Shown here one piece after another: positions 1 through 8,756 of a stretch of 64,000 nt of DNA. How positions within the stretch are numbered: position 1 is the first letter of the stretch; every line of letters begins with the position of its first letter. Source of the stretch: Hydrogenophaga sp. PBL-H3 (GTDB lineage Bacteria; Pseudomonadota; Gammaproteobacteria; Burkholderiales; Burkholderiaceae_C); the NCBI RefSeq assembly GCF_010104355.1, contig NZ_CP044972.1, positions 434,001 to 498,000 of the forward strand, in the 5' to 3' direction. Below the pieces are notes generated by a model that was not told the origin of the DNA, made no database searches, and worked only from the letters and a program-made list of their open reading frames with translations. The position numbers were made by a program, and so were the translations under genes.

Positions 1-42
1 GTGCCGAGCGAATACCTCGAGGTCGTCATCACGCGCCGTTGA
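1..42 (+). CDS. 3' end of an unidentified gene (partial)
   Basis: The first 14 codons of the window read in frame from base 1 to a TGA at 40-42, giving a short tail ending YLEVVITRR. It lies 17 bases before the next start codon on the same strand, so it is probably the upstream gene of the same operon. Too little remains to name a family; the reading frame is inferred from the stop position only. Confidence 0.45.
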   Translation: MPSEYLEVVITRR

Positions 43-59
43 AACCCTGGAGACACGCC

Positions 60-575
60 ATGAACGCACAAGAGCACATCCGCAACGCCTTCAGCCGCAT
101 GGCACACGTGTTCGCCAAAAAGCCCGAGGCCGCCCGGGGCGGCAGCGTCATGCGGGCGCGGGTGGTGGACGGGCTGCGCTGCGAGGCCCAGGAGGGCGAC
201 TGGCGCTTCAGCATCGACATGCCGGTGGAGGGCGGCGGCAGCGGTGCTGGCCCCACGCCCGGCGTGCACGGCCGGGCCGCGCTGGCCAGTTGCCTGGCCA
301 TCGGCTACGGCATCTGCCTGGCGCGTGCCGGCATCGAGGTGCGCAGCCTGGAGGTGGAAGTCGCGGTTGACTACGACAACCGGGGCCTGCTCGGCATGGA
401 CGGCATCTACCCTGGCTACCTCGGGGTGCGCCACACGCTGTACCTGGACGCGGACGCCACGCCCGCGCAACTCACGCCGGTGATCGCCGAGGCGCAGCGG
501 TGCAGTCCCTACCTGCACGTGTTCGCCGACCCGCAGCCGCTGCAGGGCAGCGTGATCTACGGCACGCGAGGCTGA
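60..575 (+). CDS. OsmC-family protein
   Basis: A 171-residue protein of the OsmC/Ohr fold. OsmC and Ohr members reduce organic hydroperoxides using a reactive cysteine pair. Both expected cysteines are visible: one in the central helix (ASCLAIGYG, about residue 80) and one near the C-terminus (RCSPYLHVF, about residue 147), which supports a thiol peroxidase-like role. ATG 60 is chosen because GGAGA lies at 49-53; an upstream in-frame TTG at 39 would overlap the preceding stop and has no ribosome-binding site. The gene sits one base upstream of a methyltransferase gene and is probably co-transcribed with it. Which OsmC subfamily it belongs to cannot be decided by eye. Confidence 0.8.
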   Translation: MNAQEHIRNAFSRMAHVFAKKPEAARGGSVMRARVVDGLRCEAQEGDWRFSIDMPVEGGGSGAGPTPGVHGRAALASCLAIGYGICLARAGIEVRSLEVEVAVDYDNRGLLGMDGIYPGYLGVRHTLYLDADATPAQLTPVIAEAQRCSPYLHVFADPQPLQGSVIYGTRG

Positions 576-576
576 C

Positions 577-1392
577 ATGGACGGGCGGCTTCAACTGCGC
601 GTGCAGCGCTACGGGTGGGACCGCGCCTCGGCGCGGTACGAAGACCTGTGGCGCGAGGCGCTGGCCCCGGCCACGCAGGGCGTGTTGCGCCTGGCCCGGC
701 TGCAGCCGGGCGAACGTGTGCTCGACGTGGCGTGCGGCTCGGGTGTGCTCACGCGAGCGGCGCTGGCCGCCGTCGGGCCGCGCGGCGAAGCCGTGGGCTG
801 CGACGTGTCGGCGGGCATGGTGGCGGTGGCTCAGGCCGCATCCATCGGCTGCCATTTCCTGCGCACCGATGCGCAGACCGTGGACGCGGTGCTGCCTCCC
901 GATCATTTCGATGTGGTGCTGTGCGGGCTGGGCCTGATGTACATGCCCGACCCCGAGGCCAGCCTGGCCGCCATGGCGCGCTGCCTGCGACCGGGTGGGC
1001 GGCTGGTGGTGTCGGTCTGGGGCGAGCGCGCGGCCTGCGGCTGGTCGGGCGTCTTCCCCATCGTCGACGCGCGCGTGCAGTCCGAGGTCTGCCCGATGTT
1101 TTTCCGTCTTGGCGGAGGTGACACGCTGCGCACCGCGCTGGCCGGCGCCGGTCTGCGGGAGGTACACGCCGAGCGCATCGCCACCACCATCGATTACGCG
1201 GACAGCGCCACCGCGTGCGACGCGGCCTTTGAAGGGGGGCCGGTGGCGCTGGCCTACGGCCGCTTCGACACGCCCACCCGCATCGCCGTGCACGCCGAGT
1301 ACCTCGCGTCCCTGCAGCGCTGGGCCCGCGCTGGCGGCTTTGCGCTGCCGGGCGAGTTCGTGCTCGGCGTGGGCGAGCGCCCGCTCGCCTGA
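577..1392 (+). CDS. Class I SAM-dependent methyltransferase
   Basis: A 271-residue class I methyltransferase. The SAM-binding motif I is clear (VLDVACGSGVLT, about residues 48-59), followed by an acidic motif II end (GCDVSAGM) and a motif III/IV region with LRPGGRLVVSVWG, typical of UbiE/Methyltransf_11 proteins. These enzymes move a methyl group from S-adenosylmethionine to a small molecule; the substrate here cannot be read from the sequence. The ATG lies one base after the stop of the OsmC-like gene, so the two are almost certainly one transcript. It ends 4 bases from the convergent binding-protein gene on the other strand, leaving no room for a dedicated terminator. Confidence 0.85.
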   Translation: MDGRLQLRVQRYGWDRASARYEDLWREALAPATQGVLRLARLQPGERVLDVACGSGVLTRAALAAVGPRGEAVGCDVSAGMVAVAQAASIGCHFLRTDAQTVDAVLPPDHFDVVLCGLGLMYMPDPEASLAAMARCLRPGGRLVVSVWGERAACGWSGVFPIVDARVQSEVCPMFFRLGGGDTLRTALAGAGLREVHAERIATTIDYADSATACDAAFEGGPVALAYGRFDTPTRIAVHAEYLASLQRWARAGGFALPGEFVLGVGERPLA

Positions 1393-1396
1393 ACGC

Positions 1397-2221
1397 TCAG
1401 GGCTGGCGAGCGGGTGCCACGGCGGCACCCTGGATGCCGTGGCGCTGCAGCCCGGCCGCCACGAAACCGGTGGCCTTCATCTCTTCGATGAAACCGCTGA
1501 GCCAGGCCTGCGCGGCGGTGCGGCCCTTGGGCACGCCCATGGACTGCTCGATCACCATGAAGCGCCCGGGCAACAGGCGCACGCCGCCCACGCGCTGCGC
1601 GTCCATCTCCAGTTGCTGCTTCACGCCGGCGGCCACATCGAGCTTCTCGGCGAGGAACATGTCGGTCACGGCGGGCGAGGTGGGTGCGCGCACCAGCGTG
1701 GCGGCTTTGATCTCGCGTGTGAGGAACAGGTCGTAGGCGCTGCCCTTGCCCACCACCACCCGGGTACCGGCGCGGTCCACGTCTTCGTTGCGACGCAGCG
1801 CCGAGTCGTTGCGCACCAGGTAGGCGCCTTCAATCACCACGTAGGGCGCGGTGTATTCCATGTCGGCCGCGCGCACCGGGTCGATGGCCACGAAGGCGAG
1901 GTCGACCTTGCCGGCCTTGATGCCTTCCACCACGTTGCCGGCCGAGTTGAACAGCACCAGCTCCAGCGGCAGGCCAAGGCGGCGCGCGGCCTCTCGCGCC
2001 AGATCGACCGACACGCCCTGCGGCTCGCCCGCGGCGTTGCGCGTGGCCAGGATGGGGTTGCCGAAGTTGATGGCGGCCCGCAGCTTGCCGGTGGGTGAGA
2101 GCTGGGCAATGGCTGCGGCTGAATCCTTGGCGGGTGCGGTGGCCGCGCAGCCGCCGAGCACCAGGGCGGAGGCTGCGAAGAACGCGCCCAGGTGGCGGCG
2201 CGACAGGTCGAGGGTGCTCAT
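1397..2221 (-). CDS. Amino-acid-type ABC transporter substrate-binding lipoprotein (orphan)
   Basis: A 274-residue periplasmic binding protein of the amino-acid (SBP_bac_3) type. The N-terminus carries an SRRHLGAFF stretch resembling a twin-arginine signal and a lipobox (VLGGC, Cys about residue 25), so it is probably a lipoprotein. The mature part begins with a typical LRAAINFGNPILA strand and contains DLAREAARRLGLPLELV and KVDLAFVAIDPVRAADMEYT, as in polar amino-acid binding proteins. No permease or ATPase gene lies nearby, so it either serves a transporter encoded elsewhere or has been recruited by this operon. It is the last gene of the minus-strand operon, starting one base after the stop of the preceding Bug protein. 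Confidence 0.82.
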   Translation of the reverse strand: MSTLDLSRRHLGAFFAASALVLGGCAATAPAKDSAAAIAQLSPTGKLRAAINFGNPILATRNAAGEPQGVSVDLAREAARRLGLPLELVLFNSAGNVVEGIKAGKVDLAFVAIDPVRAADMEYTAPYVVIEGAYLVRNDSALRRNEDVDRAGTRVVVGKGSAYDLFLTREIKAATLVRAPTSPAVTDMFLAEKLDVAAGVKQQLEMDAQRVGGVRLLPGRFMVIEQSMGVPKGRTAAQAWLSGFIEEMKATGFVAAGLQRHGIQGAAVAPARQP

Positions 2222-2222
2222 C

Positions 2223-3194
2223 TCAGTCGACTTTCACGTTGGCGGTCTTGACCAGGTTCACCCAGAACTTGCTGTCTTCCGCGAGGAAACTGCCGAACTG
2301 CTCCGGCGTGCTCGAGAGCGAGACCTCGGTGCCTTCGCGCTCCAGCGCCGCTTTCACCGAGGGCTGCTGCATGGCCGTGCGCACGGCCTCGTGGATGGTC
2401 TTCATGATGGCCGGTGGGGTGCCCACCGGCACGAACATGCCGTACCAGAACTCCAGGTTGTATTCCGGCAGGCCGGCCTCGCGCATGCCGGGCAGATCGG
2501 GCACCAGCGGCGAGCGCTCACGCGTGCTCACGGCCAGCGCGCGCAGCTTGCCGCCCTGGGCCTGCGGCAGCACCGAGGGCGAGGTGCCAAACGTGACCTG
2601 CGTCTCGCCGGCCATCACCGAGGTGATGGCGATGGCACCGCCCCGGTAGGGCACGTGCGTCATTTCCGTGTTGGTCAACAGGTTGAAGAGCGCCATGCCC
2701 AGGTGCGGCGCCGAGCCGTTGCCCGAGGTGGAGTAGTTGAGCTTGCCCGGGTCCTTCTTCGCGGTGGCGATCAGGTCGGACACCGACTTGATGGGGCTGT
2801 TGGGGGTGACGGCCAGCACCAGCGGCGAGGTCGTCATCTTGCTCACCGGCACCAGATCGCTGGGCTTGTAGGTCAGCTTGGGGTTGAGCGCCGGGTTCAC
2901 CGAGATGCTGCTGGGGCTGGCGATCAGCAGGGTGTGGCCGTCGGGCGCGGCCTTGGCCACGATGTCGGCGGCGATGCTGGAGCCGTTGCCGGGCTTGTTG
3001 TCGATGATCACCGTCTGGCCCATGGCCTTGCTGAAGGCTTCGCTCATGGAGCGCGCCACGTAATCGGCCGCGCCGCCGGGTGCAAAGCCGACCACGATGC
3101 GGATCGGCTTGCTCGGGTAGGTAGCGGCCTGCGCCCAGACGGTGCCGGCCAGTGTGCTCAGGGCGAAGGCCAGGATCAGGTGCTTGTTTTTCAT
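2223..3194 (-). CDS. Bug/TctC-family solute-binding protein (first copy)
   Basis: A 323-residue periplasmic binding protein of the tripartite tricarboxylate transporter (Bug/TctC) family. It has a Sec signal peptide ending near VWAQA (residues 1-22), then the family signature YPSKPIRIVVGFAPGG and the DNKPGNGSSIAAD ligand loop. These proteins capture carboxylates or related small acids for TctAB-type carriers; no tctA or tctB gene is in the window, which is common in Burkholderiales where Bug genes greatly outnumber carriers. The ATG at 3194 is preceded by GGAG on the minus strand (3203-3206 region), which rules out the longer upstream frame. It lies in the organic-acid operon next to a second Bug gene at 7711-8679. 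Confidence 0.88.
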   Translation of the reverse strand: MKNKHLILAFALSTLAGTVWAQAATYPSKPIRIVVGFAPGGAADYVARSMSEAFSKAMGQTVIIDNKPGNGSSIAADIVAKAAPDGHTLLIASPSSISVNPALNPKLTYKPSDLVPVSKMTTSPLVLAVTPNSPIKSVSDLIATAKKDPGKLNYSTSGNGSAPHLGMALFNLLTNTEMTHVPYRGGAIAITSVMAGETQVTFGTSPSVLPQAQGGKLRALAVSTRERSPLVPDLPGMREAGLPEYNLEFWYGMFVPVGTPPAIMKTIHEAVRTAMQQPSVKAALEREGTEVSLSSTPEQFGSFLAEDSKFWVNLVKTANVKVD

Positions 3195-3223
3195 GGGTTT
3201 GTCTCCTCGTGGGGGTTTGAAAT

Positions 3224-4213
3224 TCAGGCCGCGCCTGCCGGCATGCGCAGGACGATTTTTCCGATGTGCGCGCCGGCCTCCATGCGCGCCTTGGCTTCCT
3301 GGAGCTGGGCGAAGTCCATCACCGTGTCGATGTGCGGCCGGATGCGCCCGGACGCGATGTGCGGCATGACCTCGGCCACGAAGCGCGGCACGGCCGCAGC
3401 GCGCTGGGCTTTGCTGCGCAGCTTGTTGGACACGCCGAACAGGGTGAGGCGCTTGGCGTGCAGGGCTTCGAGGTCGATGTCGGCGTGCACCACGCCATCG
3501 ACATAGCCCACCGTGGCCAGCCGGCCTTCGAAGGCGAGCGCACGCATGTCTTCCGCGAACACGGTGCCGCCGACCGTGTTGACGATCAGGTTGGCGCCGC
3601 GCTGCTGTGTGGCCTGCATGACGGCGGGCGCGAAGTCCGCCGCGCGGGTGTGCAGGGCCAGGTCCAGGCCCAGTGGCTTGAGCGCTTCCAGCTTGTCGGC
3701 CGAACCCGAGGTGCCGATGACGTGCGCGCCCAGCGCCTTGCCCAGCTGCAACGACGCCACGCCCACGCCGGACGACACGCCGTTGATGAGCAGCCACTCG
3801 CCGGCTTTCAGGTGGCCCTGCAGCACCAGCATGTCGAACGCGACCAGGAAGGTCAGCGGCACGCTGGCGGCCATTTCCCACGGCAGGCCGGGTGGCACCG
3901 GCATGGCTTCGGCCGACTCCATCACCGCGTACTCCGAGAACGCACCCGGGCAGCGGCCCATGACCCGGTCACCGGGTTTGAACCCGGTGACTTCGGCACC
4001 CACCGCCATCACCTCCCCCGCGCCTTCACCGCCGATGGCTTTCCAGCTGCCGGGCTGGCCATGCAGGCCATGGCCGAGCAGGAATTCGCCGCGGTTGAGC
4101 GCGGCGGCGCGCATGCGCACCAGCAACTGTTTCGGCTCCGGTGTGGGTATGGGGCTGTCGCGCAAGTCGAGCACGGTGTCCGTGTCGGTCATCTGCATCC
4201 AGTAGGACTGCAT
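3224..4213 (-). CDS. Zinc-independent MDR-family NAD(P)H:quinone oxidoreductase-like dehydrogenase
   Basis: A 329-residue medium-chain dehydrogenase/reductase of the quinone-oxidoreductase type. The N-terminal GroES-like part includes LVRMRAAALNRGE and GGEGAGEVMAVGAEVTGFKPGD; the Rossmann part shows the nucleotide-binding loop NGVSSGVGVASLQLGKALGA (about residues 143-162). The catalytic-zinc and structural-zinc cysteines of classical alcohol dehydrogenases are not seen. Such enzymes reduce quinones, enones or enoyl thioesters with NADPH. In this operon it sits between a crotonase and a Bug binding protein, so it could reduce an unsaturated intermediate, but that is inference. The start at ATG 4213 is the first in the frame. 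Confidence 0.83.
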   Translation of the reverse strand: MQSYWMQMTDTDTVLDLRDSPIPTPEPKQLLVRMRAAALNRGEFLLGHGLHGQPGSWKAIGGEGAGEVMAVGAEVTGFKPGDRVMGRCPGAFSEYAVMESAEAMPVPPGLPWEMAASVPLTFLVAFDMLVLQGHLKAGEWLLINGVSSGVGVASLQLGKALGAHVIGTSGSADKLEALKPLGLDLALHTRAADFAPAVMQATQQRGANLIVNTVGGTVFAEDMRALAFEGRLATVGYVDGVVHADIDLEALHAKRLTLFGVSNKLRSKAQRAAAVPRFVAEVMPHIASGRIRPHIDTVMDFAQLQEAKARMEAGAHIGKIVLRMPAGAA

Positions 4214-4261
4214 GGGTTCGTTTCCTTGGGGTGTTGGTTGCGCACACGGCGCGTCAGGCGT

Positions 4262-5071
4262 TCAGCGGCCGGTGAAAACAGGCTTGCGTTTCTGCATGAA
4301 GGCGCTGCGGCCTTCGGTGTAGTCGGCGCTCTCGAAGCAGCCCCGGATGAGCGAGGCGCACAGCGCGCTGTCGAGTTCGGGCGAGGGCTTGAGGATTTCG
4401 CGCGTGATCGCCTTGCCGGCCATCACCGTGAGCGGCGCGTTCTCGGCGATGGTGCCGGCGTACTCGGCCAGCAAGGTGGGCAGGGCCTCGGGTTCGCAGA
4501 CGCGCGAGACCAGACCGAGCGATTTCGCTTCAGCCGCATCGATGCGGCGTGCGGTGAAGAACAGGTCTTTCGCCGCGCCCGGGCCGATCAGGTCCACCAG
4601 GTTCTTCATGGCCGAGTAGCGGTAGCCCAGGCCCAGCCGCGCGGCGGGAATGGAGAACACCGAGTCGGTCGAGGCGATGCGGATGTCGCAGCTGATGGCC
4701 ACGTTGACACCGCCACCGATGCAATAGCCGCGGATGCAGGACAGCGTGGGCTTGGGGAAATCGTGGATGCCCATCAGCGTGGCCTCGGCCATCTTCTCGT
4801 AATAGGCCACCGCCTCGCGCGCGGCGCGCATGTCCTCGAACTGCGTGATGTCCGCACCCGAGACAAAGGCCTTCTCGCCCGCGCCGGAGAACACGACCAG
4901 GCGCACTCGGTCGTCGTCTCTCGCGGTGTCGAGCAGCGGCGGCACGGCCTCCCACATGTCAACCGAGAGTGCGTTGTGCCGTGCCGGGTTGTTGAAGCGG
5001 ATGTGCAGCGTGCGCTCGTCGAGCCAGGTCTGCACGCGTTCGGTGGTGCTGGTGTAGGTGGGATCGTTCAT
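4262..5071 (-). CDS. Crotonase-fold (enoyl-CoA hydratase/isomerase family) enzyme
   Basis: A 269-residue crotonase. The first oxyanion-hole segment (KAFVSGADITQF) and the second (RGYCIGGGVNVAISCDIRIA, about residues 115-134) are present. The two glutamates used by true enoyl-CoA hydratases are not in the usual places: the first is replaced in SIPAARLGLGY, and the second falls in a KDLFFTARRI stretch carrying Asp. This suggests a reaction other than simple hydration, such as isomerisation, decarboxylation or thioester cleavage. ATG 5071 shares one base with the TGA of the upstream CoA-transferase gene, so translation is coupled and the CoA ester is probably handed on. The exact substrate is unknown. 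Confidence 0.82.
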   Translation of the reverse strand: MNDPTYTSTTERVQTWLDERTLHIRFNNPARHNALSVDMWEAVPPLLDTARDDDRVRLVVFSGAGEKAFVSGADITQFEDMRAAREAVAYYEKMAEATLMGIHDFPKPTLSCIRGYCIGGGVNVAISCDIRIASTDSVFSIPAARLGLGYRYSAMKNLVDLIGPGAAKDLFFTARRIDAAEAKSLGLVSRVCEPEALPTLLAEYAGTIAENAPLTVMAGKAITREILKPSPELDSALCASLIRGCFESADYTEGRSAFMQKRKPVFTGR

Positions 5072-6261
5072 CAATAGACTCCAGCGGCTTTCATGCGGGC
5101 CAGGTCCTCTGCCCCGAGGCCCAGTTCCCCCAGGATCTCTTCGGTGTGTTCGCCGCGGCGCGGCGCAGCGCGCGCGATGGTGCTGGGCGTGCGCTCCAGC
5201 TGCATGGGCTGGCCGACCAGGCGCTGCGGACCCTGCCACTTCGACACCACCTCCTTGACCATGCCGAGGTGCTGCACCTGCGGCTCCTCCAGCGCCTCTT
5301 GCATGTTGCTGATCAGGCCGCAGGCCACGCCGCCGTCGTTGAACTGCTGGACCCAGTGCGCGCGGTCGTGCGTGGCCAGGCGGCGGTTGATCTCGGCGTT
5401 GAGCGAGTCGCGGTTGATGGAGCGCGAGGGCTTGTCGTGGTAGCGCTCATCGGTGATCCACTCTGGCGCGCCCAGGATGTGGCAGAAGCGCTCCCAGATC
5501 TTGGAGCCGAACACGGCGATGTTCATGTAGCCGTCGCGCGCCTTGTAGACGCCGGTGGGGATGCTGGTGGGGTGGAAGTTGCCCGCCTGCGTGGCCACCT
5601 CGCCGTCGATCAGGTAGCGCGAGGTCTGGAAGTCCAGCATGTAGACCATCGATTCCAGCAGCGAGGTGTGCAGGTACTGGCCTTTGCCCGAGGCTTCGCG
5701 CTCCAGCAGCGCCACCAGGATGCCCTGTGCCGCGAAGATGCCGGCGCACAGGTCGGCGATCGGAATGCCCACGCGCATGGGTGCCTCGCCCGGCTGGCCG
5801 GTGACGGACATCAGTCCGCCCATGCCTTGAGCGATCTGGTCGAAGCCCGGGCGTGAGGCCAGCGGTCCGGTCTGGCCGAAGCCCGAGATGCTGGCGTAGA
5901 CCAGGCCGGGGTTGCTCGCGGCCAGCGAGGCGTAGTCGATGCCCAGGCGGAACTTCACGTCGGGGCGGAAGTTCTCGACCACCACGTCCGCGCCGTCGAT
6001 GAGGCGCTTCAAGGTGGCGATGCCTTCGTCTTCCTTCAGGTTCAGCGTGATCGAGCGCTTGTTGCGGTGCGTGTACTGGTAGTCGGAGCCGTCCTGGCCC
6101 CCCAGCGTGTCGTCGCCGCGCATGCTCTCGGGCATCTGCACCTGGACCACGTCGGCGCCCCAGTCGGCCAGCTGGCGGCAGGCGGTGGGGCCGGCGCGCA
6201 CCTGGGTGAGGTCGATCACACGGAAGCGCTGCAGGGCAGCGGAGGCGGGCAGGTGGGGCAT
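5071..6261 (-). CDS. CaiB/BaiF class III CoA-transferase
   Basis: A 396-residue family III CoA-transferase. It starts with the family pattern FRVIDLTQVRAGPTACRQLA, followed by ADVVQVQMPE and the NKRSITLNLK motif. The conserved catalytic aspartate lies in PIADLCAGIFAAQGILVALL (about residues 172-191). These enzymes transfer CoA between carboxylic acids, often from succinyl-CoA, to activate a substrate for breakdown. The start at ATG 6261 gives the usual family length. Its stop overlaps the start of the downstream crotonase gene, and an MmgE/PrpD gene precedes it by 16 bases. The combination points to activation of an organic acid followed by CoA-ester chemistry. Confidence 0.9.
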   Translation of the reverse strand: MPHLPASAALQRFRVIDLTQVRAGPTACRQLADWGADVVQVQMPESMRGDDTLGGQDGSDYQYTHRNKRSITLNLKEDEGIATLKRLIDGADVVVENFRPDVKFRLGIDYASLAASNPGLVYASISGFGQTGPLASRPGFDQIAQGMGGLMSVTGQPGEAPMRVGIPIADLCAGIFAAQGILVALLEREASGKGQYLHTSLLESMVYMLDFQTSRYLIDGEVATQAGNFHPTSIPTGVYKARDGYMNIAVFGSKIWERFCHILGAPEWITDERYHDKPSRSINRDSLNAEINRRLATHDRAHWVQQFNDGGVACGLISNMQEALEEPQVQHLGMVKEVVSKWQGPQRLVGQPMQLERTPSTIARAAPRRGEHTEEILGELGLGAEDLARMKAAGVY

Positions 6262-6277
6262 GGGGCGACCGGAGGGG

Positions 6278-7648
6278 TTATGGGCGGCAGAGCGCGGTGA
6301 GCGCGCGCACGTCGGGCAGCGAGGCCAGTGCGCGGCAAGCGGTGGTGATGGCCTGCGCCTTGTCGGCACCGAGCACCGGCGCCACGAGCGAGCCGAACTT
6401 GGCTGCCAGCTGCGCGTCGGTCAGCGGGTTCTGCATGGAGCCGATCGCGTGGTCCACGCGCACCTCGACGCGCCGGCCGTCGTGCAGCACCGCGGTCACG
6501 TGAACCGCTTCCTCGGCGATGCTGTCGTCCACCGTGGCCTGCACCTTGTCGCGCAGCGCCACCACGGCCGGGTCGGTGACCACCGCATCCGAAAACTCTT
6601 CTTCCGCCGCGCGGCCGTACATCAGGCCCACCGCGCAGCCGTGGTAGACGCTGAACTTGCCTTGCAGGCCGTCCTGAGGCGTTTTCTTGCCGGTGAGTTC
6701 GAGCACCAGCGAGTGCACGCGCAGCTCGATGGTCTTCACCTGGTCCGGTGTCACACCCTGGTCGCGCAGCTGCACGCAGGCGTCGATGCTGGGGTGGATC
6801 ACGATGCCGCAGGCAAAGGGCTTGTAGGTGTTGAAGGAAATCTCGAAGCGCTCGCCGAGCTCGTCGGTGGCCTCGTGCCAGGCGCGCTTGTCCGACGCCA
6901 CCTGCACGAAGCCGCGCGGCGCTTCGAGTGCGCGCGCGCTCGACGTGAAACCCTGGCTCGCCAGCAGCGCCGACATGAGGCCGGCACGCGCCGCACCGCC
7001 CGGGTGGAAGGGTTTGGTCATGGTGCCGAACTGCTCGCGCAGGCCGACGGGCTGCGATGCCGCGATGCCGAGCGCCATGGTGGTCTGCTGCTCGTTCAGC
7101 TTGAGCAGGCGCGCACAGCCGGCTGCGGCGCCCAGCATGCCGGTGGAGCCGGTGATGTGCCAGCCGCGGTCGTAGTGGTCGGGGTACATCACGTTGCCGA
7201 TGCGGCAGGCCACGTCGATGCCGAGCACCAGCGCATCGAGCACCTCGCGCCCGCTGCTGCCCAGGTGCTCCGCCAGCGCCAGCACGGCCGAGGCCACGGG
7301 GCCGGCCGGGTGGATGATGGTTTTCAGGTGCGTGTCGTCGAAATCAAAGGTGTGCGAGGTGATGCCGTTGACCAGTGCGGCGCTGGCCATGTCCACCTGC
7401 TCGCTGCGCCCCAGCACGGTAGCTTGCGGTGCGGGCTGCAGCAGTTGCACGGCGGCCAGGGCGGCGTCGGCCGCCTCGTGGTGCGCCGCGCCGATCGCGC
7501 AGCCCAGCCAGTTGTAGAAGGTGCGGTGGGCCTCGTTTTCAACGGCGGCGCTCCAGCCCTTGGGCGGGTGGGTGGCGACGAAACGGGCCAGGATGGCCGT
7601 GATGGGAGGCGCCGAGGTGTCGGCTGGGACTTGGGTGTTGCGGGCCAC
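6278..7648 (-). CDS. MmgE/PrpD-family protein
   Basis: About 456 residues of the MmgE/PrpD fold, which includes 2-methylcitrate dehydratase, cis-aconitate decarboxylase and iminodisuccinate epimerase. Visible family segments are NGITSHTFDFDDTHLKTIIH (about residues 90-109; the D-x-D-D-T-H stretch is active-site), GVALGIDVACRIG-like sequence and FHPGGAARAGLMSALLA. The start is uncertain: GTG 7648 gives the usual N-terminus, while GTG 7714 overlaps the stop of the upstream gene by GTGA and would add 22 residues. Family members act on tri- or dicarboxylates, in line with the carboxylate-binding proteins in this operon. A true prpD would normally sit with prpB and prpC, which are absent. Confidence 0.85.
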   Translation of the reverse strand: MARNTQVPADTSAPPITAILARFVATHPPKGWSAAVENEAHRTFYNWLGCAIGAAHHEAADAALAAVQLLQPAPQATVLGRSEQVDMASAALVNGITSHTFDFDDTHLKTIIHPAGPVASAVLALAEHLGSSGREVLDALVLGIDVACRIGNVMYPDHYDRGWHITGSTGMLGAAAGCARLLKLNEQQTTMALGIAASQPVGLREQFGTMTKPFHPGGAARAGLMSALLASQGFTSSARALEAPRGFVQVASDKRAWHEATDELGERFEISFNTYKPFACGIVIHPSIDACVQLRDQGVTPDQVKTIELRVHSLVLELTGKKTPQDGLQGKFSVYHGCAVGLMYGRAAEEEFSDAVVTDPAVVALRDKVQATVDDSIAEEAVHVTAVLHDGRRVEVRVDHAIGSMQNPLTDAQLAAKFGSLVAPVLGADKAQAITTACRALASLPDVRALTALCRP

Positions 7649-7710
7649 GGGAACCTGTTCTGGTGAGGAGGAAAGGGAGGAAGAGAGAGGCAGCGGGACT
7701 TCGGCCAGCG

Positions 7711-8679
7711 TCACTCGTCCAGGCGGATGTTTCGTGCCTTGGCCAGCGCGCTCCAGCGCGTGACTTCGGCGCGGATGTACTGACCGAATTGGTCGGGCGC
7801 CATGGGCCAGGGCTCCACGGCTTCGCCCGCGAGCTTCTCGGCGAGGTCGGGCGCCTTTAGCACGGCCACCTGCGTCTCGTTGAGGCGGCGCACCACGTCC
7901 GCCGGCATGCCGGCCGGGCCGACCACGCCGTACCACTGCATGGCATCAAAGCCCTTGAAACCGATCTCGTCCATGGTGGGCACGTTCGGCAGCTGCGGAC
8001 TGCGGGACTTGCCGGTCACGGCCAGCGCGCGCATGCGGCCCGAGCGCAGGTGCGGCAGGGCCGCCGCCAGGCCGGGAAAGATCGCCTGGGTCTGGCCGCC
8101 CAGCAGGTCGTTGATGGCGGGCGCGATGCCGCGGTAGGGGATGTGCAGCATGAAGATGCCCGTCTCCTGCTTGAGCAGTTCCATCGTCAGGTGCGTGAGC
8201 GAACCCTGGCCGGCCGAGCCATAGCTCAGCTTGCCCGGCTGGCGCTTGACGTAGTCGATGAATTCCTTGATGTCCTTGACCGGCACGTTGGCGTTGACCG
8301 CCAGCACGTTCGGTGTGGCGCCGATCATGCCGATGGGCGTGAAATCGGCGACCGCGTCGTAGCTGACGCGGCGCGTGGCCGGGGTGGTGCCGTGGGTGGC
8401 CACGTAGCCTTGCAGCAAGGTGTAGCCGTCGGCCGGTGCGCGGGCCGTGAGCTGGCACGCGACCACGCCGCCGCCGCCACTCTGGTTGTCCACGATGAAG
8501 CTCTGGCCCAGCGCCTTGCCCCAGCGCTCGGTGACCACGCGGGCGATCATGTCGCTGCCGCCGCCGGCGGCCACGGGCACGATGTAGCGCATGGATCGGG
8601 TGGGGTAGGTCTGCGCCAGGGCAAGGCCTGGCAGGGCGATGGCAGCCGATGCTGCCTGCAAGAGGTGGCGGCGTTTCAC
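7711..8679 (-). CDS. Bug/TctC-family solute-binding protein (second copy)
   Basis: A 322-residue Bug/TctC periplasmic binding protein and the first gene of the minus-strand operon. It starts at a GTG (8679) with GGAG eight bases upstream; no suitable ATG exists. The signal region KRRHLLQAASAAIALPGLALA resembles a twin-arginine signal. The mature protein shows YPTRSMRYIVPVAAGGGSDM and the DNQSGGGG ligand loop; the cysteine in VVACQLTARAPADGY is unusual for the family. It and the copy at 2223-3194 are clearly different proteins, so they may bind different compounds. The head-to-head LysR gene probably controls it. Confidence 0.86.
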   Translation of the reverse strand: MKRRHLLQAASAAIALPGLALAQTYPTRSMRYIVPVAAGGGSDMIARVVTERWGKALGQSFIVDNQSGGGGVVACQLTARAPADGYTLLQGYVATHGTTPATRRVSYDAVADFTPIGMIGATPNVLAVNANVPVKDIKEFIDYVKRQPGKLSYGSAGQGSLTHLTMELLKQETGIFMLHIPYRGIAPAINDLLGGQTQAIFPGLAAALPHLRSGRMRALAVTGKSRSPQLPNVPTMDEIGFKGFDAMQWYGVVGPAGMPADVVRRLNETQVAVLKAPDLAEKLAGEAVEPWPMAPDQFGQYIRAEVTRWSALAKARNIRLDE

Positions 8680-8756
8680 GGTTCTTGTCTCCTTCGTTGT
8701 GTGCTCATGTTGACAGCGCGGGAAGGTGCTGTAAATTGCATCTTTCTGAGGTCTTG

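Noticed and set aside
6278..7648. A methylcitrate-cycle prp operon
   Set aside because: Only an MmgE/PrpD-family gene is present; prpB, prpC and acnD/prpF are missing, and the neighbours are CoA-transferase and Bug genes.
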